A stretch of 35,974 bases of DNA from Welwitschia mirabilis (lineage: Eukaryota; Gnetophyta; Gnetopsida; Welwitschiales), in assembly GCA_051453625.1 (NCBI GenBank), contig JBOZIK010000001.1, forward strand, positions 62,296,120 to 62,332,093, given 5' to 3'. The notes beneath the pieces were generated by a model. That model did not search any database. It worked only from the letters and a program-made list of their open reading frames with translations, and was not told the DNA's origin. The position numbers and the translations under genes were made by a program. Numbering within the stretch: position 1 is the stretch's first letter; each line of letters opens with the position of its first letter. Below, in pieces: positions 32,910 to 35,974 of the stretch.

Positions 32910-33542
32910 ATTTGTTGTAGTATGTATTTATGTAAGCTTTTATGTTCAAATAGATCCTATCATTAATAATACAAATAGATATTTTGCATAATACATCACA
33001 CTAGTATAATGGGAGTAATCCAAAATGTCCTATTCATGTTGAAATCTATGAGCATGAGACTCAAGTTGCTTTGCAAATGAATACCAAGAACCAAAAGTAA
33101 AGAACAATGTAATGAAATAAAGATACCATACAAAGTTCAATATGCAATTTAAAATAACATGCAATGCAAAATAATCCTAACCCTACTTGCTTTCAGCCTT
33201 AATAAAGGCTTCCCTTAATAATCTATATCACCCAAGAAATTGTCACTAAATCAAGGGCAACGTAGACTATAAGAGTCATAAGAAAATCTATAATGCAAAC
33301 ATGAAAATAAAATAACGTAGTACTTGGATGAAACTTGGATACTTTGTTTGGGGTTATAATGTTTTTGTATTAAAGAGTAACAAGCATCTCAGTTACAAAA
33401 TAGCTAGGTCAATCAAGGATACATAACCCTCCACCAAGTGCACGTCTTTCTGCAATGCTTCAGGTGGATCTTCCACCCTTTGATCTCCTGTCATAAGAAT
33501 GTCTGGTACAACAAAGATGAGAAAAAGAGTCAAAGGAATACT

Positions 33543-33550
33543 TATTTATA
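33543..33550 (-). promoter_or_regulatory. TATA box of the G2 LTR
   Basis: TATAAATA on the minus strand lies in the middle of the LTR and is followed by a non-coding transcribed-type sequence. Its position fits the U3/R border. Confidence 0.55.
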
Positions 33551-33662
33551 AGAAAATACAGCAGAAAAGGACAAATGGTAGGTGTGGTTAGGTGCACTCA
33601 TAAATGACTCAGAGATGGACAAAACGGTTAAGGAAATCTATTAGAGTTAGTTACATGTTAAT

Positions 33663-33700
33663 GTCGTCCAGGCTATCATCCAGATGATAGTGAGGACGAC
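33663..33700. repeat. 38-bp near-perfect hairpin in the G2 LTR
   Basis: GTCGTCC-AGG-CTATCATC-CA-GATGATAG-TGA-GGACGAC: both arm pairs match completely. It lies about 115-150 bp upstream of the TATA box in element orientation. Confidence 0.9.
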
Positions 33701-33753
33701 AGTACATTATAAAATATTCTTAAAATGATGACTCAGTAGTCCACATCACCAGT

Positions 33754-33781
33754 CGTCATCCTGTCTGTCGTGGGGATGACG
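33754..33781. repeat. second hairpin in the G2 LTR
   Basis: CGTCATCC and GGATGACG form 8-bp arms around a 12-base loop that itself contains GTCTGTCG. It is related to the hairpin at 33663. Confidence 0.85.
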
Positions 33782-34083
33782 GAGGGGATAATGGTTTTCT
33801 TTGATTATTTATTTGAAGATAACTTAGCATTTTTGTTATGAATCCTTCTTTAAAGCTCTATTCATTAGAAAGTGCCTTTAATACATCAATTTTGGATAAG
33901 AATCGCACTTTTCAAAGATTTCCTCTTGTATCTCCAAAATCCTCAGAATTGCACCAAAACATGTATAAAAGTCCTACAAAAACAACTCATAAAACTTCGT
34001 AAAAAAACTTTAAATTGGCAGTGCAACATAGTCTCCCACTTAGCCTTTATCAGTCCTTGATAAAAACCAGGTGNNNNNNNNNN

Positions 34084-35867
34084 AGCAAATTTGTTTTTCA
34101 AAAAAAAAAAAAATGAATCTAAAAGTTATAAACCAAGCTCATAAAATACATCACATAGATAAATAACAAGTAATGCATAAGGTCTATGAAATTCTAAAAA
34201 TTTTATATCATGAAAGCTTTGAATTAAGTTAAAAATTTTTGAAAAATGAACCATGAAAATGGGTCTCTGCTCCCCCCTCCCCCTCAAAGAAAAATCAATA
34301 CATCCATATTAGATAATAAAGCAAAGAAAGTAAATAGGAGTGGGAAGGCAGTTAAAAGAGGACAACTTTCCAGNNNNNNNNNNNNNNNNNNNNNNNNNNN
34401 NNNNNNNNNNNNNNNNNNNNNNNNNNNNNNNNNNNNNNNNNNNNNNNNNNNNNNNNNNNNNNNNNNNNNNNNNCCATATTAGATAATAAAGCAAAGAAAG
34501 TAAATAGGAGTGGGAAGGCAGTTAAAAGAGGACAACTTTCCAGAATGAAGTGCAAAGCTGAGTAATGTCAGATTTGAAAAGTATAGAGATATAAAATATT
34601 CTGATAAGTAAAGAAAAAGTGTAGACAATGAAAAGTGTTTTGTCATAAAAAGAATATGAGCAATGCTTACAGCACTAAAATTCTGAAAAATAAATAGCAC
34701 GAAANNNNNNNNNNNNNNNNNNNNNNNNNNNNNNNNNNNNNNNNNNNNNNNNNNNNNNNNNNNNNNNNNNNNNNNNNNAATAACTAACCAAACCATAAAA
34801 TAAAACAAGAAGAATGGGCATAAGATAACATAAACAAAAGATAGCTCACCAATCTAACATTTTAACTTAGCAAATTCCTATAAAAAAATTATAACATCAC
34901 TTGATGTGGATATGAATCACTTAATGTTTAAAAATTCCATTCAATAAGGTAGTGGTTATAACGATGTTAGAGAAAAATGCATTGAACAATGAATGATCAG
35001 ACCAAAGAATTTTTCAAAACTGAACTCTCCTGACATCATCTCAAAACAAACACCTAAATATTAAAAAATGAAATGATCATTTGGAAAGACTAAGAGTCTA
35101 AAAAATAAGCAATGCCTCTGATGAAACTAGGAACACCACTAATCCCATAGCCTTATAGTTTAAATACAACTTTATTATCCATTATGAAGGGAGTGCAACC
35201 ACAGTCAAAGAAGTAAGGACTTGTGAAGCATGGCTAACTGATCTCCCAGTGGAGTTCCCACAGTTATCATATTACACTGCCAAAGGTTCCTTTTGGAAAT
35301 ATTTACCCTGATGTACTTGCAGTAGGATATCATGTTGACCATTTTTTTTAGATAGCCAAATAGAAAATATCATGGTCTTTATTTTACTCTTTTCTTCTTT
35401 TTTTTCCCTCTTTTTTTTTTGAATAAATAAAACAACATTCTATATGACCAATCACTTTAAAAGACAAAGGTAAAAGTTGTAAGATTAAGACAGAAAAGAA
35501 CGCTCTTAAACAATCTAAGACCTTTTTACCATTGAGAAAAACATCAAAAATAAAGCATCTTCCTTCAGTTGAAGTTTATGGACTTGTGAATGTCCTAAGA
35601 TTGGGTGAATCTAATCTTATCACTAAAACATCTAAGTCAAAAAACTAGTCATGGAAACAAATACATAAGTCAAGTTTGAAAAATAATCAAGGAATATTAT
35701 AATAATCTTTCAAAGGAAAAAGCTAAGATAAAAGTCAAACGGTTTTCTTGTGCAATCCAATTTTTGCCCATTTACTTCCTGATTCTCAAGCAGTCAAGTC
35801 AAAAATCTTAACAGAGTCATAAAAATGTATTTTCTTAAAATAACAAAAAATAAAAATTAACATTTTA
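34084..35867. other. unassigned AT-rich stretch
   Basis: No gene or complete repeat is recognised. It contains an A-rich run near 34100, a false duplication, a 74-N gap (34705-34778) and pyrimidine-rich runs near 35395-35420. It may be the 3' part or flank of another G2-like element, given the motif that follows. Confidence 0.45.
34304..34543 (+). repeat. false duplication around a 100-N gap (34374-34473)
   Basis: 34304-34373 and 34474-34543 are identical 70-bp copies, each touching the gap. Confidence 0.9.
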
Positions 35868-35912
35868 TTGACTATCATCTTGCTCATCATCCAGATGACA
35901 TAGAGGATGTCA
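35868..35912 (-). repeat. G2-like hairpin motif at the window end
   Basis: ATCATCCAGATGAC followed by ATAGAGGATGTCAT aligns with the right half of the 33663-33700 hairpin in the same orientation. A TATATAAG sequence follows. It suggests a second related LTR or leader reaching beyond the window. Confidence 0.5.
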
Positions 35913-35974
35913 TATATAAGAAAAATAAACAGAACATAGAAAATTAACAAAAAAAGGGGAAAACTATCAAAATC

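Larger units (their letters stand above)
31534..34052 (-). mobile_element. G2: Ty3/gypsy (Tat-like) deletion derivative
   Basis: In element orientation: 5' LTR from about 34052 to 32913, primer site 32909-32892, leader 32891-32432, partial gag 32431-31989, 100-N gap, then the last 355 bp of a 3' LTR (31888-31534). Polymerase genes, polypurine tract and the first part of the 3' LTR are absent. The outer end near 34052 (TGATAAAGGC on the minus strand) is a guess, since a 10-N gap follows at 34074. No target duplication was found. Confidence 0.72.
32913..34052 (-). repeat. 5' LTR of G2
   Basis: It is bounded on the inside by the primer site and shares its last 355 bp with 31534-31888. In element orientation it holds two hairpin motifs, then a TATAAATA box, then the transcribed part. 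The outer boundary near 34052 is uncertain. Confidence 0.7.

Noticed and set aside
35150-35300. Possible short coding motif (CEAWLTDLPVEFPQ) on the plus strand
   Set aside because: The frame is short, bounded by stops, and I recognise no family.

Overview
The window looks like intergenic, repeat-rich nuclear DNA of a flowering plant. The evidence is strongly AT-rich sequence, Ty1/copia and Ty3/gypsy LTR retrotransposons with plant-type tRNA primer sites, gag proteins of the plant UBN2 type, and a second retroelement protein resembling the 'putative plant transposon protein' family. The species cannot be named from the sequence. I see no convincing host gene, no tRNA or rRNA gene and no CRISPR array. 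Every coding region found is a decayed retroelement gene.

Layout. 1-427 is the edge of an LTR-like sequence carrying an array of GTCGACCCC motifs. 430-3456 is a minus-strand copia-type element (R1: gag plus 5' LTR). 3457-6602 is old AT-rich sequence with a minus-strand gypsy gag relic. 6603-31083 is one plus-strand element (R3) of the R1 family, whose 5' LTR was entered twice: by a same-family minus-strand element (R2, 7369-15794) and by an unrelated copia element with all pol domains (T, 16244-22665). Joining 6603-7368, 15800-16243 and 22671-22915 gives a 5' LTR collinear with R3's 3' LTR at 28892-31083, which supports the nesting. 31534 to about 34052 is a minus-strand gypsy deletion derivative (G2) with a tRNA-Asp-type primer site. 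The rest is unassigned, with a G2-like motif near the right edge.

The most unusual content is the R family. R2 and R3 both encode gag with two zinc knuckles, then a spacer, then a second ORF resembling the plant transposon protein domain with a proline-rich acidic tail. Neither has any trace of protease, integrase, reverse transcriptase or RNase H. In both copies splice-site-like sequences at the gag end and before the second ORF would join the two in the same frame. Arrays of a 9-10 bp motif with a GACGTC core, mostly decayed to AGATGTCTT or AGACATCTT, occur in the LTRs and again inside this putative intron.

Assembly quality limits the reading. There are ten gaps of exactly 100 N. Six have a duplicated flank of 13-251 bp, which indicates contig ends that were never merged. 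Two gaps of about 840 N sit in R-family LTRs where sister copies predict far less missing sequence.
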